Origin: Comamonadaceae bacterium CG12_big_fil_rev_8_21_14_0_65_59_15
Lineage (GTDB): Bacteria; Pseudomonadota; Gammaproteobacteria; Burkholderiales; Burkholderiaceae_C
Reading direction: 5' to 3'
DNA length: 45,380 nucleotides
Assembly (NCBI GenBank): GCA_002786915.1
Contig: PCUV01000006.1
Coordinates: 1-45,380, forward strand
The position numbers and the translations under genes are program-made. Below, one piece after another: positions 32,044 to 41,126 of the stretch (position 1 is its first letter; the number at the start of each line of letters is the position of its first letter). Under the pieces are notes generated by a model. The model searched no databases. It was not told the DNA's origin and was given only the letters and a program-made list of their open reading frames with translations.

Positions 32044-33275
32044 GTGCAGGCATCCTGAAGCAACTCTCGTGACGCCAGAGCACGCTGATCTGCCAATAGC
32101 AATTGAGACGCCACACTGCCAGCCATTTGCTGCGCCAAAGTCACAGGTACGGCGTTCCCCAATTGACGCATGGCTTCGCCCCATGCTCCGTGCAACTCGT
32201 AAGTATCAGGAAATGCTTGCAATCGTGCGGACTCGCGCACGCTGAAATACCGAACAGAGCCATCGGTTCTAACCAGCATATTTTCACCGCCAGGTACACC
32301 ATGCCCACCCGCTTTGAGCGTCTTAGCAGGGAGGTCCAACGGACTGCCAGTGTGCCCAGGATACACACGGGCACCAGATCGCAACTGATGATTTATAGCA
32401 AAACCACGTCCGTCAGAATATGGTTCGGGTAAGCCCTGCAAAGCATCGCGCACTGTTCGCCAAGCCACCTTGGTTGGCAAAATTCCAAGGCCTTTCATGC
32501 TCAATACAATCTCTTTGTACTTTTCCGGCAAAGGTGTACGCAAGCGTACCGGGATCTTGTGCCGATCCCAATACGATCCGTCCACATACTGATCGAACAG
32601 CAAGGCGTCGAGTGAGTGCGTTTCGGTGGGGAAAGACCATCGAGCATCCACATCATTGCGAAAACCAATCAAAAACACCCGTTCGCGCTTTTGTGCTACG
32701 CCAAAATTGGCAGCATTAACCAGGCCGACGGACACGCGATAACTCAGCCCCACACCTGCATTTTTTTTGGACGATTTGAATTGCTGTAGCCGCACGCGGT
32801 GATCTATCCACGATTCGTCGACCCGTTTGGAAATTTCGGGGAATTCCAACTGTAGCTGGATATAACTGAAATAGGCATAAAAGCTGGCACGGGTCAACCC
32901 CTTGACGTTTTCGAACAAAAATGCACGAGGTTGAAGGGTTCGAACGACCGACACTGCAGCCGGAAACATATCCCGAAGGTCAAGATTTGCCTGATGTTTA
33001 CCTCCCATGGAAAACGGCTGGCACGGGGGGCCGCCAGCCACCAGATCCAGTCTTTGCAGCGCCTTTATGTCCACTGACTTGATCCAATGGCGCACGTCAC
33101 CTGAATACAAAGACCAGTCCACAACGACAGGGTGACCTCGCCTCTGGTTCTGACGAATCGTGTCGCATGCCCAGCGATCCCATTCAACAACGGCTTGACT
33201 CTTAAATCCGGCAATTCCAACGCCCATCGCCAAACCGCCAGCACCTGCGAAAAGTTCAACTGAATTTAGGGACAT
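32040..33275 (-). CDS. C5-cytosine DNA methyltransferase of the Eco29kI-like system
   Basis: 411 residues. Motif I VELFAGAGGLAMG is at the N-terminus, the catalytic Cys85 in GGPPCQPFSMGG (motif IV), ENVKG (motif VI) and QKRERVFLIG (motif VIII), and RQLGNAVPV (motif X) near the C-terminus. Between VIII and IX lies the target recognition region. The ATG at 33275 puts motif I close to the start; a TTG at 33302 is possible. It modifies the site of the coupled Eco29kI-like nuclease. Confidence 0.95.
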   Translation of the reverse strand: MSLNSVELFAGAGGLAMGVGIAGFKSQAVVEWDRWACDTIRQNQRRGHPVVVDWSLYSGDVRHWIKSVDIKALQRLDLVAGGPPCQPFSMGGKHQANLDLRDMFPAAVSVVRTLQPRAFLFENVKGLTRASFYAYFSYIQLQLEFPEISKRVDESWIDHRVRLQQFKSSKKNAGVGLSYRVSVGLVNAANFGVAQKRERVFLIGFRNDVDARWSFPTETHSLDALLFDQYVDGSYWDRHKIPVRLRTPLPEKYKEIVLSMKGLGILPTKVAWRTVRDALQGLPEPYSDGRGFAINHQLRSGARVYPGHTGSPLDLPAKTLKAGGHGVPGGENMLVRTDGSVRYFSVRESARLQAFPDTYELHGAWGEAMRQLGNAVPVTLAQQMAGSVASQLLLADQRALASRELLQDACT

Positions 33276-33317
33276 TTGTAACTTCAAATACTGTATTTGC
33301 AAACAGTGCTTAGTTTA

Positions 33318-34511
33318 TCAAATCATCTCCAGCGTCAACGCAGTTCCCTCGCCACCGCCGATGCACAGCGTGGCCAGACCCTTCTTCAGGCCGCGCGCTT
33401 TCAGTGCGTAGAGCAGCGTGACGATGATGCGCGCGCCACTGCAACCAATGGGGTGGCCCAGCGCGCAGGCGCCGCCGTTCACGTTAAGGATGTCGTGGCT
33501 CACACCCAGGTCGTGCATCAGCGCCATCGGCACCACGGCAAAGGCTTCGTTCACCTCCCACAGGTCCACGTCTTTCACGCTCCAGCCGGCCTTGGCCAAC
33601 GCCTTTTTGCTGGCACCCACCGGCGCGGTGGAAAACCATTCGGGCTCTTGCGCAAACACGGCGTGGCTGGCGATGCGCGCCAGCGGCGTGCAACCCAGTT
33701 TGGCGGCGGTGCTGGCGCGCATGAGCACCAACGCGGCAGCGCCGTCGTTGATGCTGGAACTGCTGGCCGCAGTGATGGTGCCGTCTTTTTTGAACGCGGG
33801 TTTCAGGCTGCTGATCTTGTCGAGCTTGACGCGCCCTGGCCCTTCGTCGATAGCGATCACCTTGTCGCCGCCGCGTCCGGGCACGGTTACCGGCGCAATC
33901 TCTGGCGCAAACGCGCCCGATGCGGTGGCGGCCTGTGCACGCTGCACGCTGGTGGTGGCAAAGGCGTCTTGCTGGGCGCGCGTAAAGCCGTATTTGGCGG
34001 CGCAGTCTTCGCCGAACGTGCCCATGCTTCGGCCCGGCTCGTAGGCGTCTTCCAGGCCGTCGAGCATCATGTGGTCAAAAATGCGGTCGTGGCCGATGCG
34101 GTAGCCGCCGCGCGCCTTGGGCAACAGGTAAGGTGCGTTGGTCATGCTTTCCATGCCGCCGGACATCATCACGTCCACACCGCCCGCCACCAGCATGTCG
34201 TGCGCAAACATGGTGGCGCGCATGGCGCTGCCACACATCTTGCTCATGGTCACCGCGCCGGTGCTCTTGGGCAGGCCGCCCTTGAAGCCGGCCTGGCGCG
34301 CCGGGGCCTGGCCCTGGCCGGCCATCAGGCAGTTGCCAAAGATCAGCTCATCGACCATATCTGCAGTCAATTTGGAACCTTGCATGGCGCGCGCCAGCGC
34401 CTCCTTGATAGCCACGCCGCCCAGGTCGTGCGCGGCCAAAGAGGAAAAGTCGCCCTGGAAGCTGCCCAGCGGGGTGCGCGCAGCGCCAACAATCACGATC
34501 GGGTCATTCAT
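33318..34511 (-). CDS. acetyl-CoA C-acyltransferase (thiolase)
   Basis: Condensation or thiolysis enzyme of beta-oxidation or acetoacetyl-CoA metabolism. 397 residues, 42 bases downstream of which the R-M methyltransferase begins. The nucleophile is C93 (SKMCGSAMRA), H353 is in CALGHPIGCSGAR and the second catalytic C383 in LCIGGGEGTA. These three define an active biosynthetic/degradative thiolase. On the same strand as, and probably in one catabolic group with, liuR-ivd-aceK and the acyl-CoA dehydrogenase. Confidence 0.95.
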   Translation of the reverse strand: MNDPIVIVGAARTPLGSFQGDFSSLAAHDLGGVAIKEALARAMQGSKLTADMVDELIFGNCLMAGQGQAPARQAGFKGGLPKSTGAVTMSKMCGSAMRATMFAHDMLVAGGVDVMMSGGMESMTNAPYLLPKARGGYRIGHDRIFDHMMLDGLEDAYEPGRSMGTFGEDCAAKYGFTRAQQDAFATTSVQRAQAATASGAFAPEIAPVTVPGRGGDKVIAIDEGPGRVKLDKISSLKPAFKKDGTITAASSSSINDGAAALVLMRASTAAKLGCTPLARIASHAVFAQEPEWFSTAPVGASKKALAKAGWSVKDVDLWEVNEAFAVVPMALMHDLGVSHDILNVNGGACALGHPIGCSGARIIVTLLYALKARGLKKGLATLCIGGGEGTALTLEMI

Positions 34512-34540
34512 AGCAAGTCCTTTCTGGTTACAAACAAAAA

Positions 34541-34585
34541 ATGCCTCTAGCCCTTGTCATTTATGGGCCGATAGCTATCAAATCG
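34541..34585. repeat. dispersed Comamonadaceae-type repeat (copy B), overlapping aceK stop
   Basis: ATGCCTCTAGCCCTTGTCAT followed by TTATGGGCCGATAGCTATCAA. It is nearly identical in layout to copy A. It covers the aceK-thiolase gap and the last codons and stop of aceK. Confidence 0.8.
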
Positions 34586-36428
34586 ATTCCGGCAAATCAG
34601 ACGCCTCGTGCTGTTGGTTGAAGCGTTTGCTCTGGTCGTACGGAAACACGTCAAACATGTGGCCCGCCAGGATGCGGTCTTTGACCTTTTGCCAGAACGA
34701 AGCTTCGAGCAAATTCGCGTGGTGCCGCATGAAGACCTCGCGCACGGCGGCGTTGCCCAGCAAAAACGGGCCAAAAGTTTCCGGAAACACGTCGTGGGGG
34801 CCTACGCTGTACCAGATTTCACCGCTCATCTCGTCTTCTTCGTTGCGCGGCGCGGGCACCTTGCGGAAGTTGCAGTCGGTAATGGCCTCGATCTCGTCGT
34901 AGTCGTAAAACACGATCTTGCCGTGGCGTGTCACGCCAAAGTTCTTCCACAGCATGTCGCCGGGAAAGATGTTGGCGGCGATCAGGTCTTTGAGCGCGTT
35001 GCCGTATTCGATCACCGCGTGCTCCATCTGCTCGCGCGCACGCAGCGCCTGGGGGCTGGTGTTGGTGGGGTCAGCACCACCGGCATCGAAGGCTTCTTGC
35101 AAGTAAATATTGAGCGGGATCATGCGCCGCTCGATGTACACATGCTTCAAGATCACCTCAAGCTGTCCGTCGCCGTCGCGGTCGCTGATCTCTAGCTGGC
35201 TGGGGGCAAACTTTTCCAGCTCGGCGATCAGCTCGTCGGTAAAACGTGCGCGCGGAAAAGCCACCTCTACATATTCCAGCGTGTCGGCCATGCGCCCCAC
35301 ACGGTCGTGCTGCTTGACCAGCTGGTACTTGCTTTTGATCAGCTCGCGACTGGTTTCTTTGGGTGGAGGGTAAAAGTCCTTGATGACCTTGAACACGTAC
35401 GGAAAGCTGGGCAGATCAAACACCAGCATGACCATGCCCTTGATGCCCGGTGCAATGCGGAACATGTCGGTGGAATGACGCTGGTGGTACAAAAAGTCGC
35501 GGTAAAACAGCGTCTTGCCCTGCTTGGCCAGGCCGAGTGCGTTGTAGATTTCGTTGCGCGGCTTGCGTGGCATCAGGCCGCGCAAAAACTGCACATACGC
35601 GCTGGGGATTTCCATGTCTGCCATGAAATAGGCACGTGCAAAGCTGAACAGCACATGCATGTCGTCTTCGCCGTGCAGCACCGCGTCGATCACCAGTTGG
35701 GTGTCGCCCTTGATGTACAAAATAGGCAACGCAAACGGCACCTCGGTAAAGCCATTGATCAGTTTGCCGATGATGTAAGCGCCCTTGTTGCGATAGAACA
35801 GGCTGGCGAGCACCTGCATCTGAAAGTTGGCGTGTAGCTTGGCGGTGCCCAGCAAGCCATTAACCACACCCGCCACGCGGTCGATGTCGCGTTGCAGGTC
35901 TTCAAAATTGCGGTGCAGACCAAAGTCTTGCACCATGCGCAGCAGCTCGGCCGACAGCGACGTGGTGAGCGGGTAATAGGCGCGGTAAGTGGGGTGCGCG
36001 CTGGATTCGTCGTATTCAATGTATTCGGTACTGACGGCGGGGCGGATAAAGATGAAGTCGTTCTGGAAGTAACTGCGGTGCAGGATCTTGGTGGTGACCG
36101 AATTAAAAAAAGTCTCGGCCAGCTCGGGTTGATGGTGGTCCACCAGCAGGCCGATGTAATGCAGCTTGACCTGGTGCCACACGTCCATGGGCTGCTCGTC
36201 GGCTTTGAATTCACGCTCCAGCCGCATCACGCATTCGCGCACGCGCAGGTCGTAAAACTCGATGCGATCGCGCTGGGCGCGCTGCTGCGCTGCCCAGTCT
36301 GCCGTTTCAAAACGGTGCTTGGCGCGCGCCGACTCGGTGCGAAACAGCTGGTAGTGGCGGTTGAAGCCGTCCATCATGGCTTTGGCAATGTCGTAGGCGA
36401 CGCGGGAATCCAGGCGGGTCGGGAACAT
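34578..36428 (-). CDS. aceK: isocitrate dehydrogenase kinase/phosphatase
   Basis: Bifunctional enzyme that phosphorylates and dephosphorylates isocitrate dehydrogenase, setting the split between the TCA cycle and the glyoxylate shunt. 616 residues, full length. The regulatory half is N-terminal. In the C-terminal kinase half, [19 protein letters not shown] contains the Lys-bearing strand, and the ATP-site [22 protein letters not shown] is intact. It is placed among fatty-acid and leucine degradation genes that feed acetyl-CoA, where glyoxylate-shunt control makes sense. The stop codon is supplied by a dispersed repeat copy. Confidence 0.97.
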   Translation of the reverse strand: MFPTRLDSRVAYDIAKAMMDGFNRHYQLFRTESARAKHRFETADWAAQQRAQRDRIEFYDLRVRECVMRLEREFKADEQPMDVWHQVKLHYIGLLVDHHQPELAETFFNSVTTKILHRSYFQNDFIFIRPAVSTEYIEYDESSAHPTYRAYYPLTTSLSAELLRMVQDFGLHRNFEDLQRDIDRVAGVVNGLLGTAKLHANFQMQVLASLFYRNKGAYIIGKLINGFTEVPFALPILYIKGDTQLVIDAVLHGEDDMHVLFSFARAYFMADMEIPSAYVQFLRGLMPRKPRNEIYNALGLAKQGKTLFYRDFLYHQRHSTDMFRIAPGIKGMVMLVFDLPSFPYVFKVIKDFYPPPKETSRELIKSKYQLVKQHDRVGRMADTLEYVEVAFPRARFTDELIAELEKFAPSQLEISDRDGDGQLEVILKHVYIERRMIPLNIYLQEAFDAGGADPTNTSPQALRAREQMEHAVIEYGNALKDLIAANIFPGDMLWKNFGVTRHGKIVFYDYDEIEAITDCNFRKVPAPRNEEDEMSGEIWYSVGPHDVFPETFGPFLLGNAAVREVFMRHHANLLEASFWQKVKDRILAGHMFDVFPYDQSKRFNQQHEASDLPESI

Positions 36429-36458
36429 GGGCTTGTCTCTCTTTGGTATGGAATAGGG

Positions 36459-37118
36459 TCAGTTGACGGCGCCTCGCGGATAGCGTTTGAACGCCCCGCG
36501 AAACACATCCACCACTTCGTGGCTGCCCTGCATGGTGACACCCAAATCTTTCACCAAACCGTCTTGCAGACCATAACACCAGCCGTGCACCGCCACTTTT
36601 TGGCCGCGCGCCCAGGCGTCTTGCAGCACATGGCTCAAGGCCACATTGCCGACCTGTTCGATCACGTTCATCTCACACAGCACGTCTTCTTGCGCTGGCA
36701 GGGCCAAGTGATCCAGGCGACGGCGGTGGCGCAGCTTGACATCGTGCATGTGGCGCAACCAGCTGTCGGCCAGGCCGACGCGCGTGCCACGCAGCGCCGC
36801 CAGCACGCCGCCACAGCCATAGTGCCCCACCACCATGATGTGCTGCACCTTCAGGTGATCGACTGCAAACTGAATGACCGAGAGCGCGTTCAGGTCAGAG
36901 TGCACCACCACGTTAGCGATATTGCGGTGCACAAACACCTCACCCGGTGCCAGGCCAATGATCTCGTTGGCGGGCACGCGGCTGTCGGAGCAGCCAATCC
37001 ACAGGTAGTTGGGCGTTTGCTGGCGCGCCAGTGCGGCAAAAAAACCCGGGCGATCACGCTCCACCTGCGCCGCCCAGGCGTGGTTGTTCACCAGCAGTTG
37101 TGCAGGGGTGTCGTTCAT
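36459..37118 (-). CDS. can: beta-class carbonic anhydrase
   Basis: Interconverts CO2 and bicarbonate. 219 residues from the ATG at 37118. The zinc ligands and catalytic dyad are visible: C43, D45 and R47 in WIGCSDSRVP, and H99 and C102 in VVGHYGCGG. The frame remains open to a TTG at 37169 inside the isovaleryl-CoA dehydrogenase gene, but the ATG fits the family. It lies just downstream of the dehydrogenase gene. Bicarbonate supply to the biotin-dependent carboxylase of leucine breakdown is a plausible reason for this placement (inference). Confidence 0.94.
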   Translation of the reverse strand: MNDTPAQLLVNNHAWAAQVERDRPGFFAALARQQTPNYLWIGCSDSRVPANEIIGLAPGEVFVHRNIANVVVHSDLNALSVIQFAVDHLKVQHIMVVGHYGCGGVLAALRGTRVGLADSWLRHMHDVKLRHRRRLDHLALPAQEDVLCEMNVIEQVGNVALSHVLQDAWARGQKVAVHGWCYGLQDGLVKDLGVTMQGSHEVVDVFRGAFKRYPRGAVN

Positions 37119-37152
37119 GGCCAGGTTGGCTTGCGCCGGGGTTGCTGCGCGC

Positions 37153-38334
37153 TCAGGCGGTTTGGGCAAACAGTTCGCGCCCGATCAACATACGCCGTAT
37201 TTCTGAGGTGCCCGCACCAATCTCATACAGCTTGGCGTCGCGCCACAAGCGCCCTAGCGGATACTCATTGATGTAGCCGTTGCCACCAAAAATCTGGATC
37301 CCGTCGCCCGCCATGCGCGTGGCCCCTTCGGCGCACCACAGGATGACGCTGGCGCAGTCTTTGCGTACCTGGCGCACGTGCTCGGTGCCCAATTGATCCA
37401 GGTTTTTGCCGATGGTGTACAAAAACGCGCGCGCCGCCTGCAGCGTGGTGTACATGTCGGCCACCTTGCCCTGCACCAGCTGAAATTCCCCAATGCTTTG
37501 ACCAAACTGCTTGCGGTCGTGGATGTAGGGCACCACGTTGTCCATCACCGCCTGCATGATGCCCACCGGTCCGGCCGCCAGCACGGCACGCTCATAGTCC
37601 AACCCGCTCATGAGCACCTTGGCGCCGTTGTTGAGGCCGCCCAGAATGTTTTCTGCGGGGACTTCGACGTTGTTGAACACCATCTCGCCGGTGTGGCTGC
37701 CGCGCATGCCCAGCTTGTCGAGCTTTTGCGCGGTAGAAAAACCCTTCATGCCTTTTTCAACGATGAAAGCCGTGACACCGCGCGCACCCAACTGGGGCTC
37801 GGTCTTGGTATAGACCACCATGGTGTCGGCATCGGGGCCGTTGGTGATCCACATCTTGGTGCCGTTGAGCAGGTAGTAGCCGCCCTTGTCCTCGGCCTTG
37901 AGCTTCATGCTGATCACATCGCTGCCCGCACCAGGCTCGCTCATGGCGAGCGCGCCCACGTGTTCGCCGCTGATCAGTTTGGGCAGGTATTTGCTGCGCT
38001 GCGCGGGGCTGCCGTTGCGCCGGATCTGGTTCACGCACAGGTTGCTGTGCGCGCCGTAGCTCAGCGCCACCGAGGCACTGGCGCGGCTGATTTCTTCCAT
38101 CGCGACCATGTGCGCCAGGTAGCCCATGTTGGCGCCACCGAACTCTTCACCCACGGTGATACCCAGCACGCCCAGGTCACCCATCTTGCGCCACAGGTCC
38201 ATCGGGAACTGGTCGTCGCGGTCGATCTGCGCCGCACGCGGGGCGATCTCGGTCTGGGCAAAGGCGTGCACCGCGTCGCGCAATGCGTCGATGTCGTCGC
38301 CCAACTGAAAATTGAGTCCGGGTAAATTGGCCAT
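37153..38334 (-). CDS. ivd: isovaleryl-CoA dehydrogenase
   Basis: Third step of leucine degradation: isovaleryl-CoA to 3-methylcrotonyl-CoA with FAD. 393 residues. The catalytic Glu is in the IVD-specific internal position ([14 protein letters not shown]), while the C-terminal position used by other acyl-CoA dehydrogenases is Gly ([12 protein letters not shown]), the diagnostic swap. [15 protein letters not shown] is also typical. The ATG at 38334 has AGGAG about 9 bases upstream. Downstream of the MerR regulator and thioesterase genes. Confidence 0.95.
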   Translation of the reverse strand: MANLPGLNFQLGDDIDALRDAVHAFAQTEIAPRAAQIDRDDQFPMDLWRKMGDLGVLGITVGEEFGGANMGYLAHMVAMEEISRASASVALSYGAHSNLCVNQIRRNGSPAQRSKYLPKLISGEHVGALAMSEPGAGSDVISMKLKAEDKGGYYLLNGTKMWITNGPDADTMVVYTKTEPQLGARGVTAFIVEKGMKGFSTAQKLDKLGMRGSHTGEMVFNNVEVPAENILGGLNNGAKVLMSGLDYERAVLAAGPVGIMQAVMDNVVPYIHDRKQFGQSIGEFQLVQGKVADMYTTLQAARAFLYTIGKNLDQLGTEHVRQVRKDCASVILWCAEGATRMAGDGIQIFGGNGYINEYPLGRLWRDAKLYEIGAGTSEIRRMLIGRELFAQTA

Positions 38335-38369
38335 GGGGTTTGTCTCCTGTTGAATTGAAATAAAAAAGC

Positions 38370-38834
38370 TCAGTAGCTTTTGGGCACCGGCACGATGGTC
38401 TGTTGCAGTACGGCGCAAGGCGTCTGGCGGCCGTCTTCGGCCACGTGCATCACCTCTGCGGCTGTGACGATGACGCGCTTGCCCGCTTTCACCACGCGCC
38501 CGGTGGCGCACAGCTCACCGCCCTGGCAACCGGCCAGAAAATTGATCTTGTATTCCACTGTCACCACCTCCTGGTCGGCGGGGGCGACCGTCATGGCGGC
38601 GTAACCGCCCGCAATATCGGCCAGAGCACCAATGGCGCCACCGTGGAACGCGCCCTGCTGCTGCGTGACCTTGTCGCTGTAGGGCAAGGTAATGACACAT
38701 TCACCCGGCACCACGCGCAGCAGCTCAGCGCCCAGGTGGCGCATCAGGCCCTGGCGCTCAAAGCTTTGCTGCACGCGCTGCAGGGGCGACAAACTATCGT
38801 CTCTTTTGGGATGCGAGTGCTTGTGTTGTGTCAT
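38370..38834 (-). CDS. PaaI-family hotdog-fold acyl-CoA thioesterase
   Basis: 154 residues. The hotdog motif [20 protein letters not shown] (about 61-80) is the PaaI/YdiI signature with its catalytic Asp. [10 protein letters not shown] is the following strand. It likely hydrolyses an acyl-CoA from the same catabolic route. It sits between the MerR regulator and the isovaleryl-CoA dehydrogenase, in the same direction. Confidence 0.9.
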   Translation of the reverse strand: MTQHKHSHPKRDDSLSPLQRVQQSFERQGLMRHLGAELLRVVPGECVITLPYSDKVTQQQGAFHGGAIGALADIAGGYAAMTVAPADQEVVTVEYKINFLAGCQGGELCATGRVVKAGKRVIVTAAEVMHVAEDGRQTPCAVLQQTIVPVPKSY

Positions 38835-38879
38835 GGGTTTCGGGTTGTAGGTGGCAATGTGTGAGTTCGGGCACGACCG

Positions 38880-39311
38880 TCATGCAGCCGCAGATCGGAC
38901 GCGACTGGTCTTGTTGGCAGACTTTTGTCTGGCCTTGACCAACAAGGCACGCGCCTCGCGCTGGTGCTCCTCCAGCTCGTCCATATTCGCCTGCAAGTCT
39001 GCCATCTGCGCCTGAAGCTGCTTTTGGTGATGGGCCAGCACGGCAAGAAACTTTTCCAGCTGCGCGGCGGTATCCATCGGGCTGTCGTACATATCGATGA
39101 TGTCTTTGGCCTCGGTCAGACTTAAGCCCAGGCGCTTGGCGCGCAGCGTGAGCTTGAGCCGAGTACGGTCGCGGTTGCTATAGACCCGATTGCGCCCGCC
39201 CGGGCCGCTGCGCGTGGGTTGCAACAGCCCCATGTCTTCATAAAACCGCATGGCGCGGGTGGTCAGGTCAAATTCCTGCGCCAGATCGCTGATGCTGTAG
39301 GTGGTGGACAT
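38880..39311 (-). CDS. liuR: MerR-family regulator, LiuR-like
   Basis: 143 residues. The MerR DNA-binding domain covers residues 4-73 (ISDLAQEFDLTTRAMRFYEDMGLL, here named by position, then RNRVYSNRDR), followed by a long dimerisation coiled coil (about 80-125). No Cys pattern for metal sensing is present. It is the first gene of the leucine-degradation block and has a 24-nt near-perfect palindrome directly upstream. LiuR regulators control branched-chain amino acid degradation in proteobacteria. Confidence 0.88.
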   Translation of the reverse strand: MSTTYSISDLAQEFDLTTRAMRFYEDMGLLQPTRSGPGGRNRVYSNRDRTRLKLTLRAKRLGLSLTEAKDIIDMYDSPMDTAAQLEKFLAVLAHHQKQLQAQMADLQANMDELEEHQREARALLVKARQKSANKTSRVRSAAA

Positions 39312-39325
39312 GGGGATGATTTTTG

Positions 39326-39349
39326 ATTGACGTTAACGTAAACGTCAAT
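39326..39349. promoter_or_regulatory. predicted LiuR operator
   Basis: Palindrome with arms ATTGACGTT and AACGTCAAT around AACGTA, only one asymmetric pair, 15 bases upstream of the liuR start. It is placed where a MerR-type regulator would act on its own and the downstream ivd promoter. Confidence 0.65.
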
Positions 39350-39470
39350 TATGAGGCAATTTTGACACACCCCGATTCGACTGCGTGCCCTGTCTTTGCA
39401 GACATGACGCGCGGGTTGTCAAAGGATCCAATCAGGCGCTGTAACTTTTCGTCAACCGTGTCAAGATGAT

Positions 39471-39887
39471 TTATGCCAAAAACGGATTCATCACGGTGAG
39501 TGCGCCAAAACGTTGGCCGTGTTGCAGGTCTTCTGTGTAAAGAACTTCGGCTTTGGCACGTAGCGCAGCTTCCAGAATCAGCGCATCCCACCACTGCATT
39601 TGATAGCGCTGCACGATCTCAATGGCGGCCATGATCGCAGGTGCGGTGCCGCCGATCACATCGAACGCGCAGAGCTCTTTGACATAGGTCTGGGCTTGAG
39701 CCGTGGTCGGGGCTGGGCGGAGTTTGCGCGTTGTGATGCTGTAAAACTCATGCAACACCTGCGTGGACAAGGTAATTGTGTCGTGCTGTAGTGCGTTTGC
39801 GAAACAGTCTAGCGCCAAGTTTTTCTGGCGTAAATCGCTCTGGTCAAGGGTGTAAACCAGAACATTGGTGTCAAAAAAAGCAATCAT
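39471..39887 (-). CDS. VapC-type PIN-domain toxin (second system)
   Basis: 138 residues. D6 (FFDTNVLVY), E47 (VLHEFYS), D101 (WWDALILEAAL) and E119/D120 (YTEDL) form the PIN metal site. The start overlaps the antitoxin stop as ATGA. It is unrelated in detail to the PIN toxin at 10956, so the two were acquired separately. Predicted ribonuclease toxin; target unknown. Confidence 0.9.
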   Translation of the reverse strand: MIAFFDTNVLVYTLDQSDLRQKNLALDCFANALQHDTITLSTQVLHEFYSITTRKLRPAPTTAQAQTYVKELCAFDVIGGTAPAIMAAIEIVQRYQMQWWDALILEAALRAKAEVLYTEDLQHGQRFGALTVMNPFLA

Positions 39888-40162
39888 CTGGGCGCTGCGC
39901 CCACATCAGCAGCGCCGGGATAGGCCCGGTCATAGGCGTCGTCGCGACGCCAGGCTGCACCATCGATGTTGGCGGTGCTGCTGCGGGCTGCGGCAATGAA
40001 GGCTTGTCCGGCAGCCAGTTGTGGGCTGGAAACCTGCGCACCCTGAACATAACTTACCAAAAATTCCCGCACCCTGGCACTGACCGATGTGCCTTGCTCA
40101 ATGGCGCGAATCCGGGCCTGCTTGATCAGCTGGTCATCGACGGAGATGGTCAAATTTGACAT
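39884..40162 (-). CDS. ribbon-helix-helix-type antitoxin (second VapBC)
   Basis: 92 residues from the ATG at 40162, which follows GGAGG with a 7-base gap; the open frame upstream has no such signal. NLTISVDDQLIKQARIRAIE and TSVSARVREFLVSYV form the ribbon-helix-helix unit. The C-terminal 45 residues are the likely toxin-binding tail. Predicted to repress its own promoter and neutralise the PIN toxin encoded next. Confidence 0.85.
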   Translation of the reverse strand: MSNLTISVDDQLIKQARIRAIEQGTSVSARVREFLVSYVQGAQVSSPQLAAGQAFIAAARSSTANIDGAAWRRDDAYDRAYPGAADVGAAPR

Positions 40163-40412
40163 GCTGCACCCTCCAATATACAAGAAGTAGCACGTATTCC
40201 TGTGAAACACGGGTTGTAAAAGGATACCGGCACCGTCAAGCTTTACCCACAACGATGCGGCCGCGTTCGACCTGCATCACACTGGCGGCTTGAAGCGCCA
40301 CTGGATGCGCCGACTTCAATCGAGAAATTGAGTTCATCCGGTCTGATTGACTGATCTGCGTCAAACTTTGCCCGGTCTGCCACGCCGCGGTCATGGGGCG
40401 ATGCAGCGCAGG

Positions 40413-41126
40413 TCAAACACCCAAGTGTTGCGCCAGCAATTCGGGTTGCGCGCGCAACTTCGCTGTGCTGCCATCAAACACCACCTGGCCTTTGACCAGG
40501 ATGACATTGCGGTCGGTGATTTGCGTCAGGTGTTGCCAGTTCTTGTCAACAATCACGCTGCTGATGCCGCTGGCGCGGATCATGGCGCAGATGCGCCAGA
40601 TCTCGCGCGCGATCAGCGGTGCCAGCCCTTCGGTGGCTTCGTCCAGAATCAGTACTTGCGGGTTGGTCAGCAAGGCGCGGCCGATGCTGAGCATTTGCTG
40701 CTCGCCGCCAGAGAGCTCCCAGCCGCCGTGGCGCAGGCGTTCGCGCAAGCGCGGGAAGGTGTCAAGCACGCGCTCTAGTGTCCAGTCGCGCTGGCCACTG
40801 CTGCCGGGGCGCGCTGCCATGGTCAGGTTTTCAATGACGCTCAGGTTGCCAAAAATGCCGCGCCCTTCGGGCACATAAGCCACGCCCAGCCGGGCAATCT
40901 CGAAAGGCGAGCGGGCGCGCATCGGCTTGCCCATGATCTCAACTGAACCGTTGCGTGGTTTGACCAGGCCCATGATGCTTTTGAGCAGCGTGCTTTTGCC
41001 CATGCCGTTGCGCCCCATCAGGCCAAGGGTTTCATTGCGGGCCAGCGTGAAATCGAGCTCACGCAGGATGTGGCTGGCACCGTAATAGGTGTTGAGGGCG
41101 CGGGCTTTGATCAGCAACTCAGTCAT
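40413..41126 (-). CDS. livF: branched-chain amino acid-type ABC transporter ATPase, LivF
   Basis: 237 residues. Walker A is GRNGMGKST, the signature is LSGGEQQ, and Walker B is LILDEATEGLAP. The LivF-type 'YVPEGRGIF' stretch is present. It is the second ATPase of a HAAT-family importer; the start overlaps livG as ATGA. The substrate is set by the binding protein and is not known. Confidence 0.93.
   Translation of the reverse strand: MTELLIKARALNTYYGASHILRELDFTLARNETLGLMGRNGMGKSTLLKSIMGLVKPRNGSVEIMGKPMRARSPFEIARLGVAYVPEGRGIFGNLSVIENLTMAARPGSSGQRDWTLERVLDTFPRLRERLRHGGWELSGGEQQMLSIGRALLTNPQVLILDEATEGLAPLIAREIWRICAMIRASGISSVIVDKNWQHLTQITDRNVILVKGQVVFDGSTAKLRAQPELLAQHLGV

Noticed and set aside
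22426..33275. Prophage or integrative element
   Set aside because: No integrase, att-like direct repeats, tRNA target or structural phage genes were seen; only ORF6N has phage affinity.
39350..39470. Possible small RNA or tRNA gene between liuR and vapC
   Set aside because: No cloverleaf, no strong hairpin with T-run and no ORF with a ribosome-binding site could be found.
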